A stretch of 33,960 bases of DNA from Candidatus Methylobacter oryzae (GCF_003994235.2 NZ_RYFG02000083.1:1-33960); one strand, 5' to 3'. Numbered from the stretch's first letter, positions 8,161 through 16,416 are shown. The notes: a model not told the origin generated them from the sequence alone. Numbers and translations are program-made.

Positions 8161-8649
8161 TTATGACTGAGCCATGAGCTGTTGATAAGCGCCTTGAAAA
8201 TACAAGAGAGGATCGCCAGCTCGGCAAATAGTCTCTTGTACTTCACCGAGAATAATCCAGTGCGTACCGGCATGAATTTTTTCTATGACTGTGCACTCCA
8301 GGGACATGATGCTGCTATCCAACATGGGAGTGCCGGAGGCGCTGAATGTCCACGATGCGTTCTCAAATCGTTGCTTTTGACTGCTACCGCCGGCAAATTG
8401 ATTGGAAACATCTTGTTGCGTTGAGTTTAGAACGTTAACGGCAAAGCGCTGGCTTTCCTGTATTCCCGCACCGGTATCTGCGGACTCATTAATACAGACC
8501 AGTATTTGTGGTGGATTGATTGAGACGCTTGAAAATGCGGTTACTGTCATTCCTTGAAGTCCGAATTTATCGGAGTGTGTGGTAACAACGGTGACACCGC
8601 TAGCCCATAGTTGCATAGCCTTTTTGAAATCATCAACACCAACAGTCAT
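8161..8649 (-). CDS. Flavin reductase domain protein
   Basis: A 162-aa protein of the flavin reductase-like (HpaC/split-barrel FMN-binding) family, which reduces FMN or FAD with NAD(P)H, often for a partner monooxygenase. Family features are FKKAMQLWASGVTVVTT, GMTVTAFSSVSINPPQILVCI, the FAVNVLN segment and, near the end, LLYFQGAYQQL. Length is normal for the single-domain family. Ribosome site AGAGGA (8661-8656 on the minus strand) lies 6 nt before the ATG. No monooxygenase partner is adjacent, so the substrate system is unknown; some relatives carry FMN-bound electron-transfer roles instead. Confidence 0.88.
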   Translation of the reverse strand: MTVGVDDFKKAMQLWASGVTVVTTHSDKFGLQGMTVTAFSSVSINPPQILVCINESADTGAGIQESQRFAVNVLNSTQQDVSNQFAGGSSQKQRFENASWTFSASGTPMLDSSIMSLECTVIEKIHAGTHWIILGEVQETICRAGDPLLYFQGAYQQLMAQS

Positions 8650-8671
8650 TAATTTTCCTCTATTTATTTGT

Positions 8672-8700
8672 TATTTAAAGATATTGCCTTATTTTGACAA
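8672..8700 (-). promoter_or_regulatory. Candidate promoter of the flavin reductase gene
   Basis: On the minus strand TTGTCA (8700-8695) and TAAATA (8677-8672) are spaced by 17 bp in a very AT-rich segment. The start point would fall near 8665, leaving a short leader with the AGAGGA ribosome site. Confidence 0.45.
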
Positions 8701-8818
8701 AAAAGACAAAAATAGGCGTTTTTTATAAGATTACCGATTTTATGATACAGCACTAAAACATGGACTTGCTAAATAATCAAGGAAGCATCTATATAATTCT
8801 CTGAGGCAGTACCGAGAA

Positions 8819-9739
8819 TCATTGCTCTGATAGCTTTATTAAAATATTCACTCGACGATTCTTTTCTCTTCCTTCTTGTGTTGAGTTATCGGCAATAGGC
8901 ATCGTGTCGGCATAGGTGATTGCACGTAAACGGTTGCTATCCAATTGCTGCAAAATAAGAAAATGTAAGACACTAGTGGCTCTGGAGGCTCCTAATTCCC
9001 AATTAGAGCGGAATTGGGAGGTCTTGATGGGAATATTATCCGTATGCCCCTCAATTAAAATTAGACCGGTCGATTGCTTTAATAAAGGCATAAGATGTTT
9101 TAGCAAGGCTCCGCCGGAAGCCGTTAAATCTGCTTCTGAAGATTTAAATAAGACTTGGTCTTGGATTTCGAGTTGCGCGTAGCCGTGGTCAACTTTTATG
9201 TTGACTGTCTTACTAAGGCCAAGTTCATCAATTGCTTTCATTAATTGTTGTGGCAACTTGTCTTCTTCGGTTAAGTTGATAGCGCTTTGCTGGTTGTTGG
9301 TCGGGTTGGTGGGCGTTGGGGGGGATTGCGTTGCTTCAGTAGTCGTTTTAATTTCTGGTGTATTAGTAAGGCCGGAAATAATACTCTTGCTTTCTGAGGA
9401 ATCATTTTTAGTGTTAGTATTTTCGGTGTTGTGTTCGCTAGCTGGAGCTTGTTGTGCAGGTTCGTTCTTGACAATAACGGAAGGAGGGCACGCCGATGCG
9501 GGTGTTTTCGCTTTATTAGCTTTGGCTGTTCGCTGCTGTTCCGCGGTTATTTGTTGGTGTTGGGTATTTATGTCACTAACAGTGATTAATGTGATTACCA
9601 GCATCACAATGAGCACAAATACATCCAGATACGTTAGTAGCCAGTTTTGTGAGTTGCGAGTACTCGGCTGGGCAAGCAAATCCTCTAAAGACAGAGAAGA
9701 CTGTAATTTTAAGAAGGGATCTTTACTTATTTTACGCAT
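8819..9739 (-). CDS. motB: MotB-like stator protein with OmpA peptidoglycan-binding domain
   Basis: Inner-membrane protein predicted to form an ion-driven stator with the MotA-like protein encoded upstream and to anchor to peptidoglycan. The 306-aa product has one membrane segment at about 33-55 containing D39 in WLLTYLDV, the place of the ion-carrying Asp of MotB. A long Thr/Asn/Pro/Ser-rich linker (about 70-150) follows, then an OmpA/MotB domain with GHTDN (231-235) and NWELGASRA (246-254). The linker is low-complexity and longer than a usual plug region. No other flagellar gene is in the window, so the partner machine could be a flagellum encoded elsewhere or a non-flagellar motor. Confidence 0.85.
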   Translation of the reverse strand: MRKISKDPFLKLQSSLSLEDLLAQPSTRNSQNWLLTYLDVFVLIVMLVITLITVSDINTQHQQITAEQQRTAKANKAKTPASACPPSVIVKNEPAQQAPASEHNTENTNTKNDSSESKSIISGLTNTPEIKTTTEATQSPPTPTNPTNNQQSAINLTEEDKLPQQLMKAIDELGLSKTVNIKVDHGYAQLEIQDQVLFKSSEADLTASGGALLKHLMPLLKQSTGLILIEGHTDNIPIKTSQFRSNWELGASRATSVLHFLILQQLDSNRLRAITYADTMPIADNSTQEGREKNRRVNILIKLSEQ

Positions 9740-9791
9740 TTCGCAATACTTGAACCGTTAGCTGAGGTGGTACGTGGGTTAAATAAATAGC

Positions 9792-10604
9792 TCAGTCTTT
9801 TAATTCATTATCGTAGTGTATGATAAATGACTTAAGTGTTTCTCTGACGAATGAAGGGCTGCGCCTATCGGCTATCAGTGTAATGCCCTCCATCACCATG
9901 CTCATGATCATAATGCGTTGTTCGGTTCGTCTCTCTAATTTGATGGCAATTGGGTTAAAGATAAGGTTGGCCATGATAAGGCCGTAAAAGGTTGTGACTA
10001 ACGCTGTACCCATGTTGTAACTGATGCCTGCTATATCTTTAAGCTCAATAATTTGCAGCATATTAGTCATTGCTATCAAGGTTCCGAGCATGCCAAACGC
10101 AGGAGAATAAGACGCGAGGCTATAAAATATATTTGCTTCGGCTTTTTCCTTAGCTCTCAAGCGGGCAATGCGCCATTTGAGTAGCGATAGAATATCTTCT
10201 ATTGGAGTATGGTCTACAACAAGCTGAAAGCCGGTTTTTAAGTAAGGGTTATTTATGTTCTCGATAATGTTTTCTATCGCAAGCTTGTCCTTGTTAAACC
10301 ACATTTGAGAGACTGCAATAATCTCGTTAGCTTCCTTTTGTGGATTTAAGCCCTCATAAACAAAAATAAACTTGAGTGATTTCAAACTGTGTTTAATGTC
10401 TCTCAAAGGATAGCTTAAAAAAGTAGCGGCAACGGTGCCGCCGATAACAATCGCAAGTCCTGTCAAATTGATAAAAGAAAGCGGATTATGTGCTGCAAAT
10501 ACAATAATGAAGATTAATAATAGGATGCTAAGTAAAATTCCTATGGCTGTTGAGGAATTAATTTTATTTGGCAGCGTTTTTATTAACGGTTTGTTAAATT
10601 TCAT
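9792..10604 (-). CDS. motA: MotA/PomA-like stator protein
   Basis: Proton- or sodium-channel subunit of a stator complex. The 270-aa protein shows four membrane segments (about 20-38, 44-64, 160-182, 197-220), a large cytoplasmic loop between the second and third with the charged run WRIARLRAKEKAEA, and the conserved Pro168 in YSPAFGMLGTLIAM. The last helix, ALVTTFYGLIMANLIFNPIA, is PomA/MotA-like rather than ExbB-like. It lies 52 bp before motB on the same strand, forming a two-gene unit. No strong ribosome site precedes either start. The gene is divergent from a GacA-type regulator across a 200-bp gap. Confidence 0.87.
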   Translation of the reverse strand: MKFNKPLIKTLPNKINSSTAIGILLSILLLIFIIVFAAHNPLSFINLTGLAIVIGGTVAATFLSYPLRDIKHSLKSLKFIFVYEGLNPQKEANEIIAVSQMWFNKDKLAIENIIENINNPYLKTGFQLVVDHTPIEDILSLLKWRIARLRAKEKAEANIFYSLASYSPAFGMLGTLIAMTNMLQIIELKDIAGISYNMGTALVTTFYGLIMANLIFNPIAIKLERRTEQRIMIMSMVMEGITLIADRRSPSFVRETLKSFIIHYDNELKD

Positions 10605-10654
10605 TTTGTGAAGATATCTGAGCGTTTTGGTTGTTTAAGCGGTGATAACGTGCT

Positions 10655-10676
10655 GTGTAATAAAATCATATTACAC
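10655..10676. promoter_or_regulatory. Palindromic operator-like site between motA and gacA
   Basis: A perfect dyad GTGTAATA (10655-10662) and TATTACAC (10669-10676) has a 6-bp AT-rich centre, in the 204-bp divergent region. The size (22 bp, about two helical turns) suits a dimeric DNA-binding protein. It lacks a T-run and is not near a stop codon, so an operator is more likely than a terminator. The binder is unknown. Confidence 0.45.
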
Positions 10677-10776
10677 CAGCCTAGGTAAATCTACTTATGT
10701 ATAAATACGTATATATGTTGTATATTAGCGACTTTTGAAAGTAGAAGTGTGGCGGTTGGTTTGTAAGTCACTGTTT

Positions 10777-10782
10777 TATAAT
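10777..10782 (+). promoter_or_regulatory. Candidate -10 of the gacA-like gene
   Basis: Consensus TATAAT at 10777-10782, with TTGGTT at 10756-10761 as the best available -35 (15-bp spacing, short). The transcript would begin near 10789, 20 nt before the preferred start codon. Confidence 0.35.
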
Positions 10783-10808
10783 TAACTAATAAAGGGATGA
10801 AGAAAGTT

Positions 10809-11453
10809 ATGATTGGTGTTCTGCTTGTTGATGATCATGAGCTTGTTCGAACCGGGATTGAATCATTATTGAATGATGCCGAGGATATTAGGGTTGTCGG
10901 CGTCGCTAAGTCGGGTGAAGAAGCTGTTGATTCTGTTGTCGCCTTGTCGCCGGATGTTGTGTTAATGGATGTTAACATGCCTGGGATAGGCGGCGTAGAA
11001 GCTTGTCGTAGAATCCTCCAGCAAGATGCTGAAGTAAAAATCGTTGCAATATCTGTCCACAATGACGGCCCGATTCCTCATCAATTACTCAAATTGGGTG
11101 TGTTAGGGTTTATTTCTAAGGGATCGCCGGTAGATGAGATGGTTCATGCGATTCGAAAGGTCATAGAAGGTAAGCGTTACTTGTGTTCTGAGGTTGCCAA
11201 TAACTTAGCCTTTCAAGGTTTGCCAGGAAGTAATGAGTCTCCATTTGCGCTGCTTTCTCAGAGAGAAGCAGAAGTTGTTACTTTAATTCTTCAGGGAAAA
11301 AACATTAAAGAAATGTCGGAAATGTTGGTTCTAAGCGACAAGACAGTGAACACTTACCGTTATCGGCTCTATAACAAATTACATGTAAAAAACGATGTTG
11401 AATTAATCCGTCTAGCGATTAAATTCGGTTATATTGATAATGCATTGATCTAG
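10809..11453 (+). CDS. gacA: GacA/UvrY-type response regulator (REC-LuxR HTH)
   Basis: Two-component response regulator. In the family, GacA/UvrY is phosphorylated by GacS/BarA and drives transcription of CsrA-sequestering small RNAs. The 214-aa product has a receiver domain with the acidic pair D8/D9, phospho-acceptor D54 (VVLMDVNMPG) and the switch Lys in FISKGS. A linker follows, then a LuxR-type HTH (LSQREAEVVTLILQGKNIKEMSEML, LSDKTVNTYRYRLYNKL). The HTH wording TVNTYRYR is typical of GacA/UvrY. The start at 10809 matches the family N-terminus; ATG 10797 is in frame but has its AAAGGG directly abutting. uvrC, often the next gene, is absent here. Confidence 0.9.
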   Translation: MIGVLLVDDHELVRTGIESLLNDAEDIRVVGVAKSGEEAVDSVVALSPDVVLMDVNMPGIGGVEACRRILQQDAEVKIVAISVHNDGPIPHQLLKLGVLGFISKGSPVDEMVHAIRKVIEGKRYLCSEVANNLAFQGLPGSNESPFALLSQREAEVVTLILQGKNIKEMSEMLVLSDKTVNTYRYRLYNKLHVKNDVELIRLAIKFGYIDNALI

Positions 11454-11461
11454 GAATGAAT

Positions 11462-11503
11462 GGGGCTCAGGTTCCCACGTTAAGCTGTGGAAACCTGAGC
11501 TCC
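11462..11503. terminator. Bidirectional terminator between gacA and the mtdB pair
   Basis: A 17-bp stem (11462-11478 with 11487-11503), with one G-T pair and one mismatch, closes over an 8-nt loop. It starts 9 bases after the regulator stop codon and lies 37 bases past the convergent mtdB-family stop. T-runs are poor on both sides, but position and stem length support a shared terminator. Confidence 0.7.
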
Positions 11504-11539
11504 TATGCAGTGCGTGACTTTTAAATCTGCTATGTTTCT

Positions 11540-12463
11540 TCAGTTCGCCTCAGCAGTGAATTGCATTTCCCTGGCTTTATTAAACGCATACCTAAAGTCA
11601 ATCAGCAGAGGTTGTTCAGAATCCAGCATTGAGTTCAATAGCTCATGCTGTAGTTGAAACTTGATGTTGCCAATAGCTAAAGAGCCGATCCCTACTGCGC
11701 CTGGAGCATTGATAGCATGGATAAGCGGTGCGCCGGAGTCATCATTTTTAATGCCCTCTATGCCAACAGGTGGGACAGCGTTGACATCGCCGGCTACTTT
11801 CAGCTTTGTTACTGTTTTTAATATGTTGGCATTTAAAACCTGAATACCTGCTTTGGCTGTGCAAAAGATAATATCGGCATTGGACACCTGCTGGATTTTA
11901 TCTGTTTCGGAATGCGCCAAGGCGCCTTTAAGTGCGCAATTAAAACGGCGGTTGTATGCTTTAGCAACATCCAAAGCTGTATCGGCTGATAAATGGTCCG
12001 TTAATGTCACGTCGGCGCCGGCTAATGAGGCAATAATGCCGGTAGCGATACCTACCGGGCCTGTTCCGCCAAAAATGACAATAGTGCAGTCTTTCAGTTC
12101 CTTGCCGTGTTTTGCTTTCAGCTCTTTTTCAGCACAAGTAACTAATGCCGCAGCGGTTGTAAAAGCTCCGCTGGGATCGGCAAAAACCGAGACTTCAAAA
12201 GGTGGAACCATGGCTTGCTTGCATGTGTTCAGCATGTCCATGGCCAAGCCTAAGTCACGGCCACCGATGAAAATCCCTGTGCGCTTGACGCCTGACGGGC
12301 TGCGAGAAAAAATGGCATCTTGAGTCAGGCCGTAAACGCTATCCAGCTTGACGTTGTTATATGGGACAAGTATGTCAAACCCTGCATCCACCGCCATGTT
12401 AATATCAAACGGACTGTTGTTAGGCATGGGGTCAAGCATGTGAAGAATGCTGCGTTTCGCCAT
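11540..12463 (-). CDS. mtdB: Second NAD(P)-dependent methylene-tetrahydromethanopterin dehydrogenase (MtdB family)
   Basis: Oxidises methylene-H4MPT to methenyl-H4MPT with NAD(P)+ in formaldehyde oxidation, if active like its family. The 307-aa protein has the pterin-binding N-terminal domain (LHMLDP, SPFDINMAVDAG, TQDAIFSRS, RTGIFIGGRD) and a Rossmann domain with GGTGPVG (132-138) and VAGDVNAVPP. Ribosome site AAGGAA precedes the ATG. It lies 36 bp after the first paralogue on the same strand. A hand comparison gives about two thirds identity over the first 100 residues, with lower similarity in the C-terminal half, so cofactor or pterin preference may differ. MtdA (methylene-H4F dehydrogenase) is the main alternative, but the N-terminus looks like MtdB. 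Confidence 0.88.
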   Translation of the reverse strand: MAKRSILHMLDPMPNNSPFDINMAVDAGFDILVPYNNVKLDSVYGLTQDAIFSRSPSGVKRTGIFIGGRDLGLAMDMLNTCKQAMVPPFEVSVFADPSGAFTTAAALVTCAEKELKAKHGKELKDCTIVIFGGTGPVGIATGIIASLAGADVTLTDHLSADTALDVAKAYNRRFNCALKGALAHSETDKIQQVSNADIIFCTAKAGIQVLNANILKTVTKLKVAGDVNAVPPVGIEGIKNDDSGAPLIHAINAPGAVGIGSLAIGNIKFQLQHELLNSMLDSEQPLLIDFRYAFNKAREMQFTAEAN

Positions 12464-12498
12464 TAGAGTTCCTTTTATGTTAATCCAAAAAATCAGCT

Positions 12499-13407
12499 TT
12501 AAGAATTTGATTTAATATATTCTCTTGCTGTTTCGAAAGCATGTTCAAAATGTAAGTAAACAGGTTTTTCGGTACTCAGCATTTTTTTCAGTAGCATATT
12601 TTGCGTCTGGAATTTAATGTTGCCGATTGCCAGTGCGCCTAAGCCGACTGCGCCGCTAGTTGAACCGTTGATCGGATCGCCGTTATGGAAAGCGTCAACG
12701 CCGGCGATACCGGAAGGAGGAACTGCATTCACGTCAGCAGCCACTTTCAGTTGCGGTGCGGATGCAATCAGTTCCGCGCTTAATAGTTCAATACCTGCCG
12801 CGCCTGTAGCAAAGACTACGTCGGCTGTTTTGATGTATTCGGCTTTATCCGCGTCTGCGCCTGCTTCGATGTTGATTTCACCGTCACCAAATTCATTGTT
12901 GCACATGTCTACAATGCTGCGGGTTTTATCCAGTTGGCGGCCGATGAGTTTCACATTGGCTCCGCATCTGGCGGCAATAACAGCGGCTACTTGGCCGACA
13001 GGTCCGGTTCCACCTAGAACCAATATATTCTTACCTTCCAGGTTGGTGTCGAATTTGTTCATTAATTCGCGTTCGACGGCAGCAACCATGCCGGCCGCTG
13101 TGGTAAATGCGCCGCTAGGGTCCGCGAAAACAGAAACTTCGAAAGGAGGAAACATTGAGCGTTTGGCAGTTTTCAACATGTCCATGGCCTGTTTCGTGTC
13201 ACGTCCGCCAATAAATATTCCGGTGCGTTTTAAGTTTTTAGCGCTACGGGAAAAAATGGCATCCTGTACCAAGCCTTGGACTTCGCTGGGTTCTACATTG
13301 ATGTAAGGTAATGCATTAATCCAGCCTGCGTCTAACGCCATATTGGCGTCAAATGGACTCAGGTTTTTGGCTGTGGTCAGCATATGTAAAATGAATGGTT
13401 TTTCCAT
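12499..13407 (-). CDS. mtdB: NAD(P)-dependent methylene-tetrahydromethanopterin dehydrogenase MtdB
   Basis: Central enzyme of the H4MPT-linked formaldehyde oxidation route of methylotrophs, in the cytosol. The 302-aa product has the same two-domain build as the adjacent paralogue: SPFDANMALDAG, QDAIFSRS, RTGIFIGGRD, PPFEVSVFADPSGAFTTAA in the N-terminal domain, the nucleotide loop LGGTGPVG (131-138), then VAADVNAVPPSGIAG and GALAIGNIKFQ. It has an excellent ribosome site (AAGGAG, 5 nt from the ATG), suggesting high translation, and is the first gene of the two-gene minus-strand unit. It is divergent from fau, another folate/C1 gene. Confidence 0.92.
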   Translation of the reverse strand: MEKPFILHMLTTAKNLSPFDANMALDAGWINALPYINVEPSEVQGLVQDAIFSRSAKNLKRTGIFIGGRDTKQAMDMLKTAKRSMFPPFEVSVFADPSGAFTTAAGMVAAVERELMNKFDTNLEGKNILVLGGTGPVGQVAAVIAARCGANVKLIGRQLDKTRSIVDMCNNEFGDGEINIEAGADADKAEYIKTADVVFATGAAGIELLSAELIASAPQLKVAADVNAVPPSGIAGVDAFHNGDPINGSTSGAVGLGALAIGNIKFQTQNMLLKKMLSTEKPVYLHFEHAFETAREYIKSNS

Positions 13408-13434
13408 GGTGTCTCCTTTATGTATTATCTGGTA

Positions 13435-13440
13435 AGTATA
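13435..13440 (-). promoter_or_regulatory. Candidate -10 of the mtdB operon
   Basis: TATACT on the minus strand (13440-13435), about 28 bp upstream of the mtdB start, placing transcription start near 13428 and AAGGAG within a 20-nt leader. No clear -35 is seen, so an activator may be needed. Confidence 0.35.
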
Positions 13441-13560
13441 AAAGAAAACGCCGTAGAATAAAAATGTGCGAGTCTATTTAAGGTTCAGGTTGTTGAAGAA
13501 TCTATGTATTATCAAGGCAGTTTTATATATTCCTGACTATAGCTAATGATCGATTAAACT

Positions 13561-14142
13561 ATGAATGAGCAAAAAACTCGGCAGCGTCGCAAAGCTTATG
13601 ACATGCGAAATAAACAAATAAATAAGGATGCGGTCAGCCGGATTATTTGCAGCAAGGTTATATCCCATCCGGCTTATCGGCAGGCCCGGACTGCGATGTG
13701 GTATATCGGTTGTCGCTCTGAAGTCAGGACGCAACCGGCATTGTTGAGAGAGCTTGAAAGCGGTAAATGTATTGTTATCCCTTACTGCACAAAAGATGAG
13801 CGAGGAAATAATCAATTAGGTTTATGGCGTTTGGAAGATTTTGCTGAACTAGTCCCCGGAATGTGGGGGATCTTAGAGCCGCCTAGACAACGATGGGGCG
13901 AATTGGGAAAAGAAGTCGCTGCTGAGCAGCTCGATTGTGTGATAGTGCCGGGCGTGGCTTTTGACCGGAATGGCGGGCGCTTGGGTAACGGCGCGGGTTA
14001 TTATGACCGCTTATTGGGCAGTGTCAGGAGCGATGCTGTCTTGATAGGCGTTTGTTTTGAGTCGCAGACAGTTGAACAGGTTGTTATGGAGCCTCATGAT
14101 GCACTTATGGATATTGTAATAACAGAAAAAGCGATTTATTAA
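13561..14142 (+). CDS. fau: 5-formyltetrahydrofolate cyclo-ligase
   Basis: ATP-dependent conversion of 5-formyl-THF to 5,10-methenyl-THF, recycling the folate storage/inhibitory form into the active C1 pool. The 193-aa product has the family features IVIPYC, LDCVIVPGVAFDRNGGRLGNG and the glycine-rich GNGAGYYDRLL (about 142-152), and normal length. It starts 153 bp from the divergent mtdB and is followed after 3 bp by nspC, so it probably heads a two-gene unit. In many proteobacteria the 6S RNA gene lies just upstream of this gene, but the 153-bp gap here does not look like 6S RNA. Confidence 0.94.
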   Translation: MNEQKTRQRRKAYDMRNKQINKDAVSRIICSKVISHPAYRQARTAMWYIGCRSEVRTQPALLRELESGKCIVIPYCTKDERGNNQLGLWRLEDFAELVPGMWGILEPPRQRWGELGKEVAAEQLDCVIVPGVAFDRNGGRLGNGAGYYDRLLGSVRSDAVLIGVCFESQTVEQVVMEPHDALMDIVITEKAIY

Positions 14143-14145
14143 CCG

Positions 14146-15312
14146 ATGGATTTCTTGGTATTAAAAGATAGCGTGTATTCTTCTCCGGCTTTTGTGCTGG
14201 ATAAAACGGAAATTACCCGGACGTTGTCAATATTGGCCGATTTACGAGCTCAATGCGGCTGTAAGGTCTTATATTCGATTAAATCATTGCCGTTTTCGGC
14301 TGTGCTGGAAATGGCCAAGCCTTTTGTCGACGGTTTTTCGGTCAGTTCATTATTTGAGGCCCGGCTGGCCAATGAAATCGTTCGCCAAGGCTCGCCTCAG
14401 GATCTGCCTGGGCAGGGAAGTATTCATTTGACTACGCCCGGTATCAGGCCGGATGAGCTGGATGAGCTGGGTTTATTGTGTTCGCACATCAGCTTTAATT
14501 CCTTGAGCCAGTATCGGCGCCATGCGGAAATAGCACAGGCTCAGTCCTCAATCGGCTTAAGAGTTAATCCAAAACTATCCTTTCTGCATGATGACCGCTT
14601 CAATCCCTGCCGGCAGTATTCAAAGCTGGGCGTGAGTATTGATGAGCTGAGTGGGTCAATTCAACTTGATCAAATCCAGGGGTTGCATATTCATAACGTA
14701 TTTTCTGCAACCGAGTTCACTCCGCTGATTCAGACAGTCGATAAGCTTCGGCAATATTTAGACGCAGGACTGGCCGAGCTGGAATGGTTGAATATCGGCG
14801 GCGGTTATTTGTTCGGTCAAATCGAAGATTATCGCCCGTTTATTGAGCTGGTCGGCAAGCTGAGGCATGATTTCAATCTTGATGTCTATATTGAACCGGG
14901 CAAAGCGGTTGTCGGCAAAGCCGGCTTCTTGGTCGCAAGCGTGCTGGATAGTTTTGTCAGTGACGGCGAAACCGTAGTTATATTGGATACCTCAATCAAT
15001 CATAATCCCGAGGTATTTGAATACCAGCGTCAGCCTGAGTTATATGAGCACGATCCCGATGGGCAGTATTCGGCTATTGTGGCGGGCTGCACTTGTCTGG
15101 CCGGCGATGTATTCGGAAAATACCGGTTTAAGCAGCCTCTGCGAGTTGGGGATAAGGTTGTTTTTAAGAATGTCGGCGCTTACACGCTGATCAAGGCAAA
15201 CCGATTTAACGGCTATAACTTGCCGGATATTTATATCAGCGATGCCTTGAGCTTCAAAGAGCTGAAACATTACGATTATCAGGATTATCGTCGGCAATGG
15301 GTGGCGGATTGA
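14146..15312 (+). CDS. nspC: Carboxynorspermidine decarboxylase NspC
   Basis: PLP-dependent fold-III decarboxylase that produces norspermidine or spermidine from the carboxylated precursor, the alternative polyamine route. In the 388-aa protein the Schiff-base lysine is expected at K46 (YSIKSLPF). Further along are the sugar-phosphate loop region LNIGGGYLF, EPGKAVVGKAGFLV and the catalytic cysteine region GCTCLAGD (C315, C317). The N-terminus begins directly with the SSPAFVLD strand typical of NspC. It follows fau by 3 bp. The usual partner carboxynorspermidine dehydrogenase is not in the window. Its stop codon touches two AGGNNNA heptads (15312-15325). Confidence 0.93.
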   Translation: MDFLVLKDSVYSSPAFVLDKTEITRTLSILADLRAQCGCKVLYSIKSLPFSAVLEMAKPFVDGFSVSSLFEARLANEIVRQGSPQDLPGQGSIHLTTPGIRPDELDELGLLCSHISFNSLSQYRRHAEIAQAQSSIGLRVNPKLSFLHDDRFNPCRQYSKLGVSIDELSGSIQLDQIQGLHIHNVFSATEFTPLIQTVDKLRQYLDAGLAELEWLNIGGGYLFGQIEDYRPFIELVGKLRHDFNLDVYIEPGKAVVGKAGFLVASVLDSFVSDGETVVILDTSINHNPEVFEYQRQPELYEHDPDGQYSAIVAGCTCLAGDVFGKYRFKQPLRVGDKVVFKNVGAYTLIKANRFNGYNLPDIYISDALSFKELKHYDYQDYRRQWVAD

Positions 15313-15325
15313 GGTTAAAGGCGTA
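15312..15325 (+). repeat. Short AGGNNNA heptad repeat after nspC
   Basis: Two consecutive heptads, AGGTTAA (15312-15318) and AGGCGTA (15319-15325), start at the last base of the nspC stop. This is a degenerate member of the family seen more clearly at 25787-25821 and 31397-31510. Confidence 0.4.
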
Positions 15326-15398
15326 ATTGGGAGATTGGTTCTTCGTCTTTCGTCTAAAACGAAAAAATCACGTATTTGGGAATTTAAGGATAAAAAAC

Positions 15399-16391
15399 AT
15401 GAAAGCAATAATGATGACGGCAGTTGGTAATCCCGATGTTTTGGCGCTACAGGATATTGACGAGCCGGAAATTTCTACAGCAACGCAAATTAAAGTCAGG
15501 CTCAAAGCTGCCGGAGTTAACCCTGTCGATACCAAAATCAGGCGTAACGGTTTACTTTACGATAATCCGTTGCCGGTGGTATTAGGCTGTGATGGGGCGG
15601 GCGAAGTGGTCGAAACCGGTAGCGCCGTCAGCCGGTTTAAACCGGGCGATAAAGTTTGGTTTTGCAATGGCGGTTTGGGGCGCGAGCAAGGCAATTACGC
15701 CGAATATACGGTAATAGATCAACGCTGGGCGAGTTTAATGCCCGAAAGCAGTTCGTTTATCGAAGCTGCCGCGTTGCCGCTGGTGCTGATTACCGCTTGG
15801 GGGGCCTTGTTCGATCGTGGCGGATTGCAAGCAGGGCAAACCGTACTGATTCATGCCGGCGCCGGAGGGGTAGGGCATGTGGCAATACAACTGGCGAAAT
15901 TGAAGGGCGCGAAGGTGATTACGACCGTGAGCTCCAGTCAAAAAGCGGAATTTGCGAAAGCTATGGGTGTCGATCATGCAATCCTGTATATGCAAGATAA
16001 TTTTGTTGATGCGGTCAATGGCTTGACCGGCGGCAAAGGCGCCGATCTGGTTTTCGATACAGTCGGTTCTGATGTATTCAAAGAAAGTATCGCCGCGACA
16101 GCGCATTTCGGACGCCTGGTGACGTTGCTTGATCCCGGCGAATTGAATCTGGTCGAAGCGCGAATGCGTAATTTATTGATTGGCTTTGAATTGATGTTAA
16201 CGCCGATGCTGAGAGACTTGCATGAAGCAAGAGACAAACATGTTGAAATCTTAAAACAATGCGCCCAATGGTTTGATGAAGGGCTTTTAAAAACCCATAT
16301 CAGCGAGCAGTTAGCGTTGGCCGAAGCTGCCAAGGCTCATGAATCGATAGAAGCAGGGCATAGTATCGGAAAAATCGTACTGACCTTATAG
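15399..16391 (+). CDS. Zinc-independent quinone oxidoreductase-like protein (MDR superfamily)
   Basis: Medium-chain dehydrogenase/reductase, likely an NADPH-dependent quinone or enone reductase; exact substrate unknown. The 330-aa product has a GroES-like N-terminal half (AAGVNPVDTKIRRNG, VLGCDGAGEV) and a Rossmann half with the nucleotide loop AGAGGVG (153-159) and GADLVFDTVGS. The structural-zinc cysteine cluster of alcohol dehydrogenases is missing, as in quinone oxidoreductases. ATG 15399 is preceded by AAGGA (15386-15390); the open frame upstream to 15327 has no family similarity. It stands alone between nspC and mrcB. Confidence 0.88.
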   Translation: MKAIMMTAVGNPDVLALQDIDEPEISTATQIKVRLKAAGVNPVDTKIRRNGLLYDNPLPVVLGCDGAGEVVETGSAVSRFKPGDKVWFCNGGLGREQGNYAEYTVIDQRWASLMPESSSFIEAAALPLVLITAWGALFDRGGLQAGQTVLIHAGAGGVGHVAIQLAKLKGAKVITTVSSSQKAEFAKAMGVDHAILYMQDNFVDAVNGLTGGKGADLVFDTVGSDVFKESIAATAHFGRLVTLLDPGELNLVEARMRNLLIGFELMLTPMLRDLHEARDKHVEILKQCAQWFDEGLLKTHISEQLALAEAAKAHESIEAGHSIGKIVLTL

Positions 16392-16416
16392 CGCTTGATT
16401 TGTAACGATAACGATA

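Noticed and set aside
9198-9761. 187-codon plus-strand frame antisense to motB
   Set aside because: It mirrors the low-complexity linker and membrane segment of MotB, has no family similarity, and no ribosome site; treated as a shadow of the real gene.
10762-10767. TGTAAG upstream of gacA as a GacA box
   Set aside because: Only one half of the TGTAAG-N6-CTTACA palindrome is present; the second half is TTTTAT, so autoregulation through this site is not supported.
12617-13306. 229-codon plus-strand frame antisense to mtdB
   Set aside because: Ala/Pro/Ser-rich translation with no domain, opposite a clearly conserved gene with a strong ribosome site.
13408-13560. Possible 6S RNA (ssrS), which often lies by fau
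   Set aside because: The gap is only 153 bp, AT-rich and shared by two divergent promoters; no long rod-like stem with an open central bubble can be drawn.
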